The notes under the pieces are model-generated. The model saw only the letters and a program-made list of their open reading frames with translations. It did not search any database and was not told the DNA's origin. Positions 9,472 to 20,195 of a stretch of DNA of 24,559 nucleotides are shown in pieces. Origin of the DNA: Chara braunii (lineage: Eukaryota > Streptophyta > Charophyceae > Charales > Characeae); NCBI GenBank assembly GCA_003427395.1, contig BFEA01000476.1, forward strand, positions 556,453-581,011, read 5' to 3'. How positions within the stretch are numbered: the first letter of the stretch is position 1; the number at the start of each line of letters is the position of its first letter. Made by a program: the position numbers and the translations under genes.

Positions 9472-10335
9472 TTAACTTAGGAGGTTCAAGCTCCCCTCTT
9501 GCTCCCTCCACACCCTGTTCTTCGCTTCCTTGAGGCTTACGGCCAATCCCTCCCTAACAAGCACATACTTCCTTGTCCCAGTGCTCGGCCACCATCTACT
9601 CTTTTGTCTCCCCCGGCCTGCAGTTGAGGATGCTTCCTCGTCAATGAACCCCTTCTTTGGATCCGGCGCAATAGCAGGCAGGGCCGTATCAGCATCCTGC
9701 TCCTCCTTTATCTCAATGAATCCTTCGCCTTTGTTCCTCGCCTGAACACCGGCTCGCCCCTTTGGGGCCGCTATCGAGAGGGGGAACTCTTGGTCATCCT
9801 TCTCTACCCCTTTTTCACAATGGCCAGTCGGCTTACTTGGGGAATCTTCTAAGGCTTTCCGCTTGCCTTTCCTGGTCTCTTCCAACTGCGCTAGCCTTTC
9901 CTTCAATGCCCCTACTTGCCTTTGTAGCCCCCTTAATTCTGTCTGGGTGGTGCGCCCGCAACTGGTAGCACAGAGTACTCCCCACATTGGCCTCCCATTC
10001 CATCTTCTGGGAATCTTAGCCTACGTCTCCGCCTTCTGCTTGAGGGCATATACCTCCTCACTTAGCCCCTCACAAACGAACAAGGGGAATATGTACCGCA
10101 TCGCCTTCTTGCCCCACGTCTTCATAAGGCAAAAATCTTGAAAATCACGCAGAAAGCTAGACAAGTTCCTTCCTTAGAACAGCAGAGCACGGAGGTCTGG
10201 AGGCATTGACTTTTGCCGTACCTCGCGCAACAACACCTTCATCTGGCACGAATTCCTCCAACGCAGGATCTTGGCGAAGCCGCTTTCTTCCGCCATGATG
10301 CCGACAAGAGCCTGATACGCATAGCGGGCAATAGA
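9472..10335 (-). pseudogene. Gag fragment: first capsid-like domain plus coiled coil
   Basis: One minus-strand frame of about 288 codons broken by two in-frame stops, TAA at 10174-10176 and TAG at 10021-10023. Around the first stop it reads LLF-stop-GRNLSSFLRDFQDF, then FPLFVCEGLSEEVYALKQKAE, which matches the layout of retrotransposon Gag capsid domains: a (F/Y)xGxN start, an F--DF helix, then (F)V--GL-EEV. The second stop sits where such proteins usually have Trp, so TGG to TAG is likely. After it come a coiled-coil heptad stretch (ELRGLQRQVGALKERLAQLE) and a basic, Lys-rich linker. A frameshift near 9520 probably joins it to the next Gag segment. Structural Gag shell protein is the inferred role. 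Confidence 0.65.
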
Positions 10336-10537
10336 TCATCAAAAAAGTGATTCAAGTAAGCTTAGGCAGACAAAGGCAAACTGCTAACACTTACATTACA
10401 CCATCTATCATTTTACTCATACAATCACGTCTCAACCCCTAGTCACCCTCACGCTCACCTTCGTAACTACAGTAATGGGTGGAGAGACGGCCCCAACCAA
10501 GTTAAAGGAGTGTATTTAGTGGACAAAGAGGCATTCC

Positions 10538-11257
10538 CTAACGGCCCACTGCTGCCCGAATCTCCTCCCAGTCTACATTTCCTTCATTCGAGTCATGAAA
10601 TGAGGCATATATGTCAACCATATTGGCCGTATTCTTAAGCCACTGCCTAGGGGGCAGAAACCTCCGGTCTAAATATAACCCATATATCAGCTCACACGTG
10701 TACTGCCCATACTCCCAATCTCGCACCCTCCGAGTAGCTTCAGCCGCCGCCTCTACCCTCGCCTGCCCACCAAAACTCTTCTCTATCAGAAATTCAGGCA
10801 GGATTACTCGTAGCGGAGCCGATGGAAGCCCGAACTCTCCAGGGCACTTGACCTCTACATGGGTCAGTACTCGCTCTTCCCTTTCACGGGACACTTCCCT
10901 CGCCCACTTTGCTGCAGCTGCCTCGGCTACCCCCAGAGGCTTAGCAAGCAGGCTTCCATGCCCAAGCGCCAACTCTATCCCATGCTCGACCAAAAAGGCG
11001 GTTGAGGCGTACAGGGTCACCCTTACAATTGCGCATTCTTGCTGGTCGTCGAACCAATACTCGATCCAGATAAAGAGGTTTGTGCCCATCATCGCGCCCC
11101 ACCATGATGAAATATACTCTCCTTCCCTAACCCGCCTGGGTAAAGACACCTCGAACCCTCCCTCTTTCTTCATTGGCCCGAGCATACGCGGGTCTTCCCG
11201 TGCGTAAGGCATCCTGAGTTGCCTTTGCTTTGTCTGGGTTCTGCCCATCACAGACAA
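10538..11257 (-). CDS. Element-encoded protein of unknown function (gag N-terminal region?)
   Basis: A clean 239-residue frame and the longest uninterrupted one in the interior. It has a normal soluble-protein composition: a Trp-rich segment (ISSWWGAMMG, about residues 50-59), a segment WIEYWFDDQQECAIVRVTLY (about 64-83), an Ala-rich helix around residues 112-122, and a charged region ending PRQWLKNTANMVDIYASFHD. No zinc knuckle, protease or polymerase motif is present. It lies directly upstream, in element direction, of the first capsid-like domain, so it may be the N-terminal part of the Gag polyprotein or a separate ORF as in other large plant elements. It probably begins further upstream in the frame of the adjacent ORF (11127-11513). 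I do not recognise the family. Confidence 0.5.
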   Translation of the reverse strand: MSVMGRTQTKQRQLRMPYAREDPRMLGPMKKEGGFEVSLPRRVREGEYISSWWGAMMGTNLFIWIEYWFDDQQECAIVRVTLYASTAFLVEHGIELALGHGSLLAKPLGVAEAAAAKWAREVSREREERVLTHVEVKCPGEFGLPSAPLRVILPEFLIEKSFGGQARVEAAAEATRRVRDWEYGQYTCELIYGLYLDRRFLPPRQWLKNTANMVDIYASFHDSNEGNVDWEEIRAAVGR

Positions 11258-11513
11258 ACGTCCAGCATTCGCCTTCCGTTATTAGACTGACTATCCCTGC
11301 TCCTCTGGGGAGAGCGGTCCAGCCACACAACTTAATGGCCTGCCATGAGCCAAGTGCTCGATTAAAGACATTCATATAAGTTTTTACAGACTGATAAGGT
11401 CCCAAATTTTCTCCTAATAAGATAACCCACACGAGATACTCATGAAAAGGATATCTACTTAAACGTATAACTTCACATGATGGGGTGTAACCTAGGCGTA
11501 CAAGGTCTGACAC
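11127..11513 (-). pseudogene. 5' part of unrecognised gag-region ORF
   Basis: An open frame of 128 residues on the gag strand, about 0.9 kb inside the primer-binding site. It contains Trp- and Cys-rich stretches (for example ECWTFVCDG near residue 82) and no motif I recognise. Its last 131 bases overlap the longer ORF ending at 10538 in another frame. The simplest reading is a frameshift near 11240, after which the true frame continues in the neighbour, because the end of this ORF becomes Arg- and Ala-rich and uninformative. It could be the N-terminal part of a Gag-like protein or a separate element-specific protein. The start is uncertain, and the sequence upstream to 12150 has no clear coding signal. 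Confidence 0.4.
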
Positions 11514-12159
11514 CCATAAGCGAGTCCAATATACAACTCAAAATGACATCCTCAAAACAAATGGTCTTAAGTCTTTCGTCTTCCTAAGTGGACAATCCAA
11601 ACCTGGAAGGGGCTCAAAGCAATCGTCTACCATAAATAACATGATATACCCTCCACTATCACGCGTCATACAAGTCTACTACTTCCCGTAGTCCTTTCTA
11701 TTGGGGCCTTACCATGGTGCTCACTGCATCTCCTTACTGCCTTATGCGCCTAATTTTAAACATACCATGCGAGGCAAGCCTCAACTTCTATGGCTATACA
11801 ACTCAGGCAACCGCTTAGAACCCAATCTCAAGGATCCCTAATTCATACTTATACAGGCTTTCAATATCCTTAGCCTAACTCTCATCGAAGTCCCTTGATG
11901 AATTCTAACATAGTAGGCTTCTTTTACTCATTTTATGCCTCGCCCTAAAGCCAAGTGCTATATTGCACCCTTGACCACTCAGATAACTTCCCTTAGCCAT
12001 TATGGGCACCTTACGCGGCCAACTCCCACAACCACTACCCCTAGCTTTGTTGATACCGCCTCGTCCTACCTTAGTTGTTACCAAACGTACAAATGATCGC
12101 CTAAACCCCTCAACTATCGGGGTTAAAAAATAAATCCACTCCAACTACCGTCATACTAG
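11514..12159. other. Untranslated leader region between primer site and first ORF
   Basis: There is no supported gene here. A minus-strand frame of 79 residues at 11905-12144 has no recognisable motif. In element direction this is the leader between the primer-binding site and the gag region, where packaging signals would be expected, but I see no defined motif. Confidence 0.4.
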
Positions 12160-12228
12160 TCAAGGCACGCAGGTGCATAATCGAAGTACGTGCGTGCATA
12201 GTCAACGTACGTAAGCGCATGGTCGAAG
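12160..12228 (+). repeat. 21 bp degenerate tandem repeat (three units plus start of a fourth)
   Basis: Units begin at 12160, 12181, 12202 and 12223 with TCAAGG, TCGAAG, TCAACG and TCGAAG, each of the three full units followed by a variant of CACGCAGGTGCATA. It lies in the leader about 200 bases inside the primer-binding site. Confidence 0.65.
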
Positions 12229-12417
12229 CTTATCCCTTTCGGGCCACCCTTGCTGCACGGTACAGAACCAACTCGCACAATCACCCCTCACTTGGTCTCT
12301 ATCCAATACCAACAATCGATTAATCATGAAAGTCAAAAGAAACTTCTTAATTTGCCTATTTCTCACATTCCAATACCCGGATGTCGTTCCACCCGGGACA
12401 ACGGTAGGCAACTGTTA

Positions 12418-12435
12418 TCCTTGGCAACGACGCCA
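12418..12435 (-). promoter_or_regulatory. Primer-binding site, tRNA-Asp-like
   Basis: The minus strand reads TGGCGTCGTTGCCAAGGA, two bases (GG) after the CAACA end of the LTR. As I remember it, the 3' end of plant tRNA-Asp is complementary to TGGCGCCGTTGCCGGGGA, which differs at three positions, all transitions. Read back as a tRNA, the segment gives CCA, discriminator G, a 7-nt acceptor strand and a 5-nt T-stem strand in the correct spacing. This site fixes the element orientation and the inner LTR edge. Confidence 0.75.
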
Positions 12436-12569
12436 CCTGTTGAGCGCATCGGTCCGACACCGCACGCGGCAGCGCGGGACCCTCTCGGCCACGTCACGCA
12501 GGAGTTGGAACAACCTTGCCGCGAACACACAAATGGAGCTTCCTTAGACCGCTCCGGCCGAGTGCGCCA

Positions 12570-12716
12570 ACCATACCTCTCGCGAGCCCCTACGACAGGA
12601 TAGGGCCTACGCGAGGCACAACTTNCCTCCACCTTACGGGAGNACCATACCTCTCGCGAGCCCCTACGACAGGATAGGGCCTACGCGAGGCACAACTTAC
12701 CTCCACCTTACGGGAG
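12570..12716 (+). repeat. 74 bp tandem duplication in the LTR
   Basis: The two copies, 12570-12643 and 12644-12716, are identical apart from two Ns in the first copy. Both start ACCATACCTCTCGCGAGCCC and end CTTACGGGAG. In element direction it lies near the LTR end (U5). The Ns leave open whether it is real or an assembly duplication. Confidence 0.8.
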
Positions 12717-13202
12717 CTGTCACCTCTCTTCGGTGGGCGTATCCCCGCCGAGCTACCAGTCCACAGTACGAAAGCTACTCGGTTGCAATCGCAGAGGTGG
12801 ACCAGCCGAGGGCGTTTCTCGTTCCCTGTAGCATAGGGGGTACGCGCGGTAATACGCCTATCGGACCCGCACGCGAATCGACGTCTTGGGGGGCTGAAGT
12901 CCCAAGCGTGACTCGTCGTCGGTCGACTAGGACGCATCCCACACACCACGCACACACCACTTTACGAACACAAAAATAAAACACACACACACACATACAT
13001 CGAACAACGCGACAACACTCCTAGTCCCTTCAGTAGTCGTCCCATAACTTCCCGACGCGGAAATCGAATAAGCGTCGCGTGCGAGACTCAGTATAAAACC
13101 GCGCGAATGGAGGGCTAACTCATATCGACTCGCAATGATGGCGTACTATGTAGTACCCATACTCACGCGGACCCCGTTAATCGCGAGGGTCGCATTCGAC
13201 AC

Positions 13203-13498
13203 TAATAGCCATTTCGTCAAAACGGACATATTATATTTTTTGAACGAAATCAAAACTGATTTTTTTTGCCAAAATCCGGCCGGAATTTTTGACTCTTGGG
13301 GGGTCCGGCGTTCCCAAAACGCCGGACCCCCTACGCGATTTTTTTTTTTTTTTTTTTTTTTGGTATCTGGTCTCAAGCTAAGACCAGATACATATAGGGG
13401 GTCCGACGTTTTGGGAACGCCGGAACCCCAAAAGCAAAAAATTCTGACCAGATTTTCGCAAAAAATATAATATGTCCGTTTTGACGAAATGGTTATTA
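13203..13498. mobile_element. Foldback/MITE-like palindromic element nested in the LTR
   Basis: Terminal inverted repeats of about 39 bp lie at 13203-13241 and 13460-13498 (inner part ATTTCGTCAAAACGGACATA and its complement), with two or so mismatches. Inside are a near-perfect GC-rich palindrome at 13298-13331 (GTCCGGCGTT/AACGCCGGAC), a 23-base T run at 13339-13361, a second palindrome TATCTGGTCT/AGACCAGATA near 13365-13390, and a diverged copy of the GC palindrome sequence near 13396-13430. There is no coding capacity. The matching part of the left LTR is outside the window, so whether it inserted before or after the LTRs formed cannot be told here. Confidence 0.7.
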
Positions 13499-13827
13499 CT
13501 CAAGTGTCGGCTGACACGCGCCTTGAGGGTTAATCTCTCGACGCTGGACAACCGCCATGCGCGGTTAAAGACCACACCCTCTTCTGCACCCTGTGCAGAG
13601 GGGTTGAGTACACAACTTTAAGCTGTCGTGGCGGTCGAACATCAAGGGGTTTGACTTTGACGGCTGCCACAGACTATAACGTCCAACTATAAAAATTTCT
13701 AAAAAGCAAAAGATAAAAAGGGATCCTCCCTTNCCTCTCGAGGCACAATCTGGCTAACCCTTGCGCACGATCTCAATAAGCCGCGCACATAGCCAAGGCA
13801 CATATATAGANATATATATAAGGCTTA

Positions 13828-13835
13828 TTTATATA
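13828..13835 (-). promoter_or_regulatory. Candidate TATA box of the LTR promoter
   Basis: The minus strand reads CCTATATAAATAAG here, a good TATA-box match. If used, transcription would start near 13800, giving U3 of about 6.4 kb and R-U5 of about 1.36 kb. The surroundings are rich in TATATA, so the match is weak evidence. Confidence 0.3.
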
Positions 13836-14484
13836 GGACGATCGCTTCTCACAGTCACTGTGANNCTCCTCTCANCCATATATCTATGTAATTGCAGACA
13901 GTCACATCCANAGTTCGAACCACGCACATATCTGCAATCACATCAAAGATTCATCAAGAAGTCCACGCACTACACGGGGTCAACTTCAACCATTCCTAGC
14001 ACTCATACCCCTCGCTTTAGCCATACAAGCCTCACTCGTGCGACTCTTAAATAAATACTCAGTACTTTTGTTGGATGNCCATTCAATAAAGTCTGGGTAA
14101 AAACACAACAAAACAATTNAAATCTCAAGGCTAAAGCCTTTAGGTTGAGTGGNAGGAGTGAATTGGAGTTGAATCGTAAACCGACGAATCGGCTACCGAC
14201 CTGTTATCAGTNATAACAGAAGATGATCCTCGTAGGACCAANCTGAATCGAGTCAAAATCCTGAATCGAAGTCCAATGAAAGTCTGTACNNTAAGANAGG
14301 TCAATNCCCAAGCTAAATAATCAGNATATGGGGGACGAATCTCCATAGCACATTCTCACTNAAAGTTATCTGNNAACCAAGTCTAAGTCTACCTCTAAGC
14401 CAGTGTCCAAAGCAAAGGTAGACTAACGGCAGGATCTCCCNTATTTAGGGTGGATCGCCCGAATCGCCACCAGTCAAAATATAA

Positions 14485-14856
14485 TCTAACTTCTCTGAAT
14501 TAAGAAAATTTCGACAGCGCTTCCCGTANGAAAAGTGTCTTTTCAGAATTTATATCTGCCCAAATATGAAAACCAAAGAATGGTCTTTGACTTTCCAAAG
14601 TCCAATTTTGTCTAACTCCCTGAATTAGCAAAAATTTGGGCAGCACTCCNTTTAGAAAAGNAGACTTTCCAGATTTTTACTAAGTCATATACGAACCTTA
14701 GACAAGTTGAACTTAAAAAAGTCAGAAGTTTGACTAACTCTTTGGATTTGCAGAAATTTCGGCAGCGCTTCCCGTAGNGAAAGTAGCTTACCAAGATTTA
14801 TACAAAGCCAAGTATAACAAAANATCTCACAAAATGCGAGAACTGATCTAAGTAAA
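14485..14856 (+). repeat. ~124 bp degenerate tandem repeats, right LTR
   Basis: Same array as 574-945, at offset 13911 and identical to it, shared Ns included. Confidence 0.75.
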
Positions 14857-15087
14857 CAAAACTTAGCCCAGAAAATGCAGAAATTGAGCTAACTCCTATC
14901 GCTCTAGCACGTGGCGAGCCTCTAAAANGACTACATGTCAACTGAAACTCAGACCANNTAGTAACCTCACTCAGCCACATGCAGGCNAAACCACAAAGGT
15001 AAGTACTCTCACCATCCCCAAGTCGGTTTAGCAAACAATAGTTCATAGTCTTTCAATTATTTAACCCTTTACTCCCGGCTTACATAG

Positions 15088-15926
15088 GGCATTGGGATTG
15101 GCCATTCACCTTAGAAACAATGTCAACCCTCTGCCTTAGTTATACACGAACAGGTTGGACAACTACTTTTCTCTTCATTGGGCACATGACTAGGCCATCC
15201 ATCTTAGAAACCATGCTTAGTCGCCCTGAACTGTTTAAATAGTCAAGTTATATATATCTTTCTGCACCTTAGTCTTCAAAAGGAGGGTGTAGGGCTGTGC
15301 CATTCATCTTAGAAACAATGCCCAGCCTGCCCAAGTTACCTTCAGTTATAACTCTTAGTTATACTCTCTTCGCTTGTGATAAGGTTATAGTCAGGCCATT
15401 CATCTTAGAAACAATGCCTGACTAACCTTGTTCGTATATAAGTACATATATATACTACATTATAGAGAATCCTATTCTTTTATTCTCATTATGATCCTGA
15501 GGCCTCTGACTTAGACCATTCATCTTAGAAACAATGTCTAGTCCTCTGGCCCTGAATCCTCCCTCAGAATAAAAACAATCAAGGAGAGATGAGCCATTTA
15601 TCTTAGAAACAATGCTCAACTCTCCCTTTTTCAGCACACACAAAAAGCACAGTACTCAAGGTCTGACCTAGAGACTGTTCAGAAACCACCTAAGTAAAAC
15701 AGCGGCTAAACCATTCATCTTAGAAACAATGTCTGACCCTCAAAAGTCAAGCAAGCAATACCCCTCAGCAATAAGTAGCCAGGTCATTCATCTTAGAAAC
15801 AATGTCTGGCACGATTAAAGAAACACAGCAACCAAGCCATTCATCTTAGAAACAATGCTTGGTTCTTCATAAAACAGAACAAAACATAGCAGTCAGGCCA
15901 TTCATCTTAGAAACGATGCCTGACCC
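15088..15926 (+). ncRNA. Array of ten covarying hairpins with conserved loop, right LTR
   Basis: Identical to 1177-2015 at offset 13911. It is therefore not an independent observation of covariation: the covariation is among the ten units within one LTR. Confidence 0.7.
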
Positions 15927-16357
15927 TGTAAGACCCATTCAATCGCAAGCAAAACTGCCTTCCTCCCAACCTTCCCCCTGATGCAACCCCTTGTGGCAAT
16001 CTGTTTTCAGACAAATAAGAAATTGGAACTGCCATTATACAAACATTCTTTTAGTTGGTCTGATTTGTGTCCTCAAGGTCAATCCAACAGTCAAAGTAAG
16101 TGTTGCATACAGCTCAATCATTCAACACACAGGGGGGTGTATAGATAGGGGTTACACTGAGTTTATAAGGGAAAGCAATGGTTACCTCTGAGTTCCCTGC
16201 CTCTAGAGCTCCTCCTGAGTTCCGGCAGAGCTCCCGCAATCGGTGGGTTGACTCCCCACAGAGCCTTGTCGCAGTCCTATGGGTTGCAATCCCGCCTGCC
16301 GCCTTCCTCTCAGATCAGGACCAGACTTAGAATAAGAAGGGTAGGTAGAGATAACTC

Positions 16358-16429
16358 TGAGACTCTCAGATACGAGAGGGTTGAGACTCTCAGATACGAG
16401 AGGGTTGAGACTCTCAGATACGAGAGGGG
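16358..16429 (+). repeat. 3 x 24 bp tandem repeat, right LTR
   Basis: The same three units as at 2447-2518, shifted by 13911. Confidence 0.9.
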
Positions 16430-17877
16430 TGCACTCAGACTCGCAGGAGAGGGCCTTGTTGCCTTGATGCGCCTGAGGGCCCCGCAATGACGGCCAACTG
16501 ATAGCTTGGTTAACGAATTTAGACTTGTCGACGTACCCCTTGACGACCTCCTGAGTCACAGCACCAACCCCCACCCTTCTTAAATCTTTGATAACTCTCC
16601 AATTCACGGTAATAACCCCCCATTTCAATGCCAAACCACTCCCCCAAGCTTCAAGTTGTTCCCTCTACCGCAGCCCCGCCACTCCTGATGAAATGGTCGC
16701 TACGCCCTTTATGACGGTTGTACTTGAGTGGGGTGGACACCCCCGTGTTTCTTCGTAAGCAAGCTCAGTGAGGATTTTGACAAGAGAAGGGGGTTGTCTG
16801 CTCGACAACCAAGCACACCAACGGGGCACCTCTGCAACCACTAGTAGTCAACACAAGTCTGCCTCATAGCCGTTCTTCCTCCGATCAACAGTATTCAAGC
16901 ATAAAAACAGCACCTTCACCCCGCTCATCCACCCATACGAGCCCCTTGCAATCACGGGTAGTGCCGGAGTTGTATCGTCAATCACCAAGCCCCTTTCCGG
17001 ACAGTACTAGACGTCCCGTAGCCAACACATACTTGGTCTTTCTCGTCTGCGACATCAGCCTGCTACTTCAGATATCGTGCGCTAACTAAGGACGCCGCAA
17101 CAGCTACCAGCGAGCAGCCGCAGACTCTTATTCCTCTGACCCACAGAAATAGCAGGTACGTACTTCCCTTGCCTTGCGTTATCCCGTAGTCTCCCCTCCC
17201 TGCAGCACAGCCGGAGCGGTATGACCGGCGCTCTGCAACCTTTTTACTTCACCCTTCCTGTAACGGGCGGATGCTCCGACAACCACTCCCTGCATTAGTA
17301 CGGACCAAGGACCTGTCAGATACAAATGCCACCCCTCGTACGTGCGCACAGGAACGGAAGATTCCCTCCCCCAGAAGGGGCTCAGTATCGACGAACCGAC
17401 CGACCGAACATGGAAACGCGCTACCTTCCAGCCATGCGCACGGAAAGGTAAGGAGCAACCATTTCTACCGATAGGATGGCCAACGCACCGGCTAACAAGT
17501 AAGCCCCCTACAGACAACTGCCCCACTCCGCCGCTGCATTGCACTGCTCCATCGGACGGGTAAGCAAACTTCGAACGACCAGGTGCGTACCCCTCCCTTC
17601 CTACTTTTCTATGTTGCCTTGCCCCGACTCTTGTCCAACTTACTCTCTCTCTCTCTCCCTCACGGGGGTAAGGTCGCAATGAATCCGCTGTTAGAACGCG
17701 GAAGGATACACTGCCCTACTGAATTTCATTAGAATAAGCAAAAATTATTATGAACCTACCCTGAAAACACGACCAAATACACTCAGTGCTTTGGTCGCTT
17801 CACCCCCGACGCAGTCTATTCATCAGTTAGCTCCTAGCTTACTAACCGAACACTCAAACTAACATTACCATCGTATT

Positions 17878-18491
17878 CGCCCTATGTCGAAACCCCCAAA
17901 CAACCTCCTCTCCCGCCCGATCCCGTTGAAGAACGGGAAAGGTACCTACTTCTTACTCTCGTTCTTCTTCTTTCCGACACTCTCCTCCATATCTCAGTGC
18001 ACCAACTCTTCTTACTAACTTTTTTCTGCACTCCCCCTTTCGTTTTTCTGACCCTGGCATCGTGATCGCCTCGTCTAAAAACCCCTATATCACGTCTTTC
18101 CCCACCTGATTTCATCAAGGAACGGGCGGGCTATACAATTTTCACCTTCGTCATATCCCCCTCCTTCTGCCATCTCCCGTGCTGTTTATTTCTCTTCCAA
18201 CTCCGACCTTACTAACTTCTTACTAATTCTCTCGTCGGATTCGGGTTCGCCCGATATTAAAACCCCCAAAACACTCCTTACCCCACCCGTTTTCACGCAA
18301 AAACGAGTGGGAACGACTTTCACCACCCTCGCTCCTCTTCCCTCCCCGCCATAGCTACGACAATGACTTTCCTTACTACCTCCCAATCTGCTAACCCTCT
18401 CACTAATCTGCCCTCATCAACCGACTCGCCCGGGGCCAAAACCCCGGGATCACTTCTTTCCCCGCTTGGTTCCGACGAGGATCGAGCGGGT
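17878..18491 (+). repeat. Four ~180 bp pyrimidine-rich units each with a hairpin, right LTR
   Basis: Identical copy of 3967-4580 at offset 13911. Confidence 0.6.
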
Positions 18492-20195
18492 TAAGCTTTC
18501 CCCGCTGCGCCCGACTTCACCTCTCAGCCATCTCCTTCNTTGANCNCACNTANCCCGAGATNGCNCCCAGATCCACTTTTCCCTTNGCNTTCCCCAGGCC
18601 GGCACNGNGTGCAATAGCGCAGCTGGCCGGTCNNGGCCCTTCCTTCCNTTACACCACCNTGCACACCCCCGNCGCGATTCTGTGCTCGACTCTCGTCACC
18701 TCGTCCACCTTCNTTCCCTGNCGCNTGCCACTGCTGCACCACCTGCCCGTCAATCCCATCTCCTGCACTCCGTCCCACCTCTCTATGTGGCTNTGCGCTT
18801 TGCCCTGCCCCGCTGGTACTCNGCCCTCGCTACTGAATGCACCTNGCGCCACCCCTNCCCAGGTTCGGCCGCGCTGNNTGTTGCTCTGCNCNGCNGCCCG
18901 CCTCCCTGCNCGCTTCGGCCTTCGGGCATACNGCAGAGCTCCTCACACGGGGCACTGAGCCAGCGCTTCCGCATGGCTTCCACANGAACCAACGAAAAGC
19001 NGGGCGCCGCCCCTCAACTTNTACTTTTNAACCTCACGCGGGGCCGCTCCAATCTCCGCTGTATCATTCCAATTTCAACGGATGTCCCAAGGACCGGGCC
19101 GGGGTAATGCCCCGCGGCTCCCCCAGTTCCGCCACCAGGGTTCAGACCCAGGTCCGTACTTCAAGAGTTCAATGGTGTGCCCACTGAGCTAGGCTCGTAG
19201 GTCCCGTACCGCCCGCGGCACCGCGTCCCAAGGCCAAGCAGGGCGCGGCTCTGGCGCAGCCACGAAAACAGTTTGTAATTGCTCTTCAGGCAATCCCGCG
19301 AATGCAACACACCCCGCACGACCCTACCGTCGTCTCGCGTCCCAGAATGGGATGCAACAAAAAAAAGGACCGAAACTAGTAAAGCAAAAGGAAAATAAAG
19401 TAAAACTAAAATGGAATAAAGGTAAGGCCGGGGCACCGCGTCGCTGCTGGCACCTCGCCAGTTCCACGGGCCGGGCCAGCCACCTCGCCCACTGGCAAGA
19501 GCCTGAGGGGGATAGCCCCGATGGGCCCTCGACCCCTCGGCTCTCTCCACGTTGCTCCGCTGCTCCACTGCTCCCGCACCGCCGTATGGTGGCCTCGATC
19601 CCCGAACCTCCGCTACAACAATTCAACGCCATAACCTGTAGAGCTAAGCCCAAGCCTGAGACCAATACACGTCGAGTGCCATATAAGGCCGTGCGGCGCT
19701 GCGCTCAGGGCCAAGGAAATTGGCCTGAGCCTCATCTCCGCCTACAACCGTGCGCGTGGCCGCCCAGCGTCTGCCCCGACTTACCAAAGCTGTACCACAA
19801 CCGCCACATACGCCCCTCCGCGCGCCGAGACCTACCACAGTCACACTGTCGCCGTCGTCGCCGTCGTCCTCGCACGCGCGCTCACCTCGGTCAACGCGCC
19901 AATCAAAGGGAAATATCTCTAGTTCCTGCTTAATCACAAATAAATAAGTATTAATAATATCATTAAACAAAACGACCGACGTCCGTGCCGACTTTATGAT
20001 CAACAACAAAAAAGAATCACGCGCGCCTCAAATCTGCTCGCCCACGCACGTCTCTATTATAGTCAATCATCCAGTCAACGTAAGTCACAGACGCAGCCGC
20101 GCCTAGCGCGGTATACTTAAACTTTAAACCAAAACTATTTTCTATCACTTACAAAAACCAGGGCGGATACCCTTGTAAGGGTATTCGCACCGACA

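Larger units (their letters stand above)
1..20195 (-). mobile_element. Gag-only LTR retrotransposon with giant LTRs (TR-GAG/LARD-like)
   Basis: Direct repeats at 1-6284 and 12438-20195 flank a 6.15 kb interior. On the minus strand the LTR has TG...CA ends, a tRNA-Asp-like primer site follows the right-hand LTR, and all gag remnants read on the minus strand, so the right LTR is the 5' LTR and the left LTR the 3' LTR. The interior shows capsid-like domains and a CCHC knuckle but no protease, RT, RNase H or integrase, so any mobility would have depended on a partner element. The left end, and therefore the target-site duplication, lies outside the window; the bases after the right end are GCGCT. 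A polypurine tract is not evident beside the left LTR. The gag-only class is inferred from what is missing and could instead reflect deletion of pol. Confidence 0.8.
12438..20195 (-). repeat. 5' LTR (complete), about 7.76 kb
   Basis: On the plus strand it runs from TGTTGAGCG to CACCGACA; on the minus strand it begins TGTCGG and ends CAACA, the usual TG...CA form. The right edge is exact, because homology with 1-6284 stops at 20195 and the sequences are unrelated beyond it. The left edge is inferred from the TG dinucleotide two bases from the primer-binding site, since the matching part of the other LTR is outside the window. About 7.76 kb is well above the few-hundred-base to ~5 kb range I know for LTRs. 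It holds several internal repeat arrays, listed separately, and no convincing gene. Confidence 0.8.

Noticed and set aside
1-20195. Tandem 13.9 kb unit, for example an rDNA repeat
   Set aside because: Homology stops exactly at 6284/20195 at a CA end, a primer-binding site adjoins the other end at 12437, and gag lies between; I find no recognisable 18S, 5.8S or 28S sequence.
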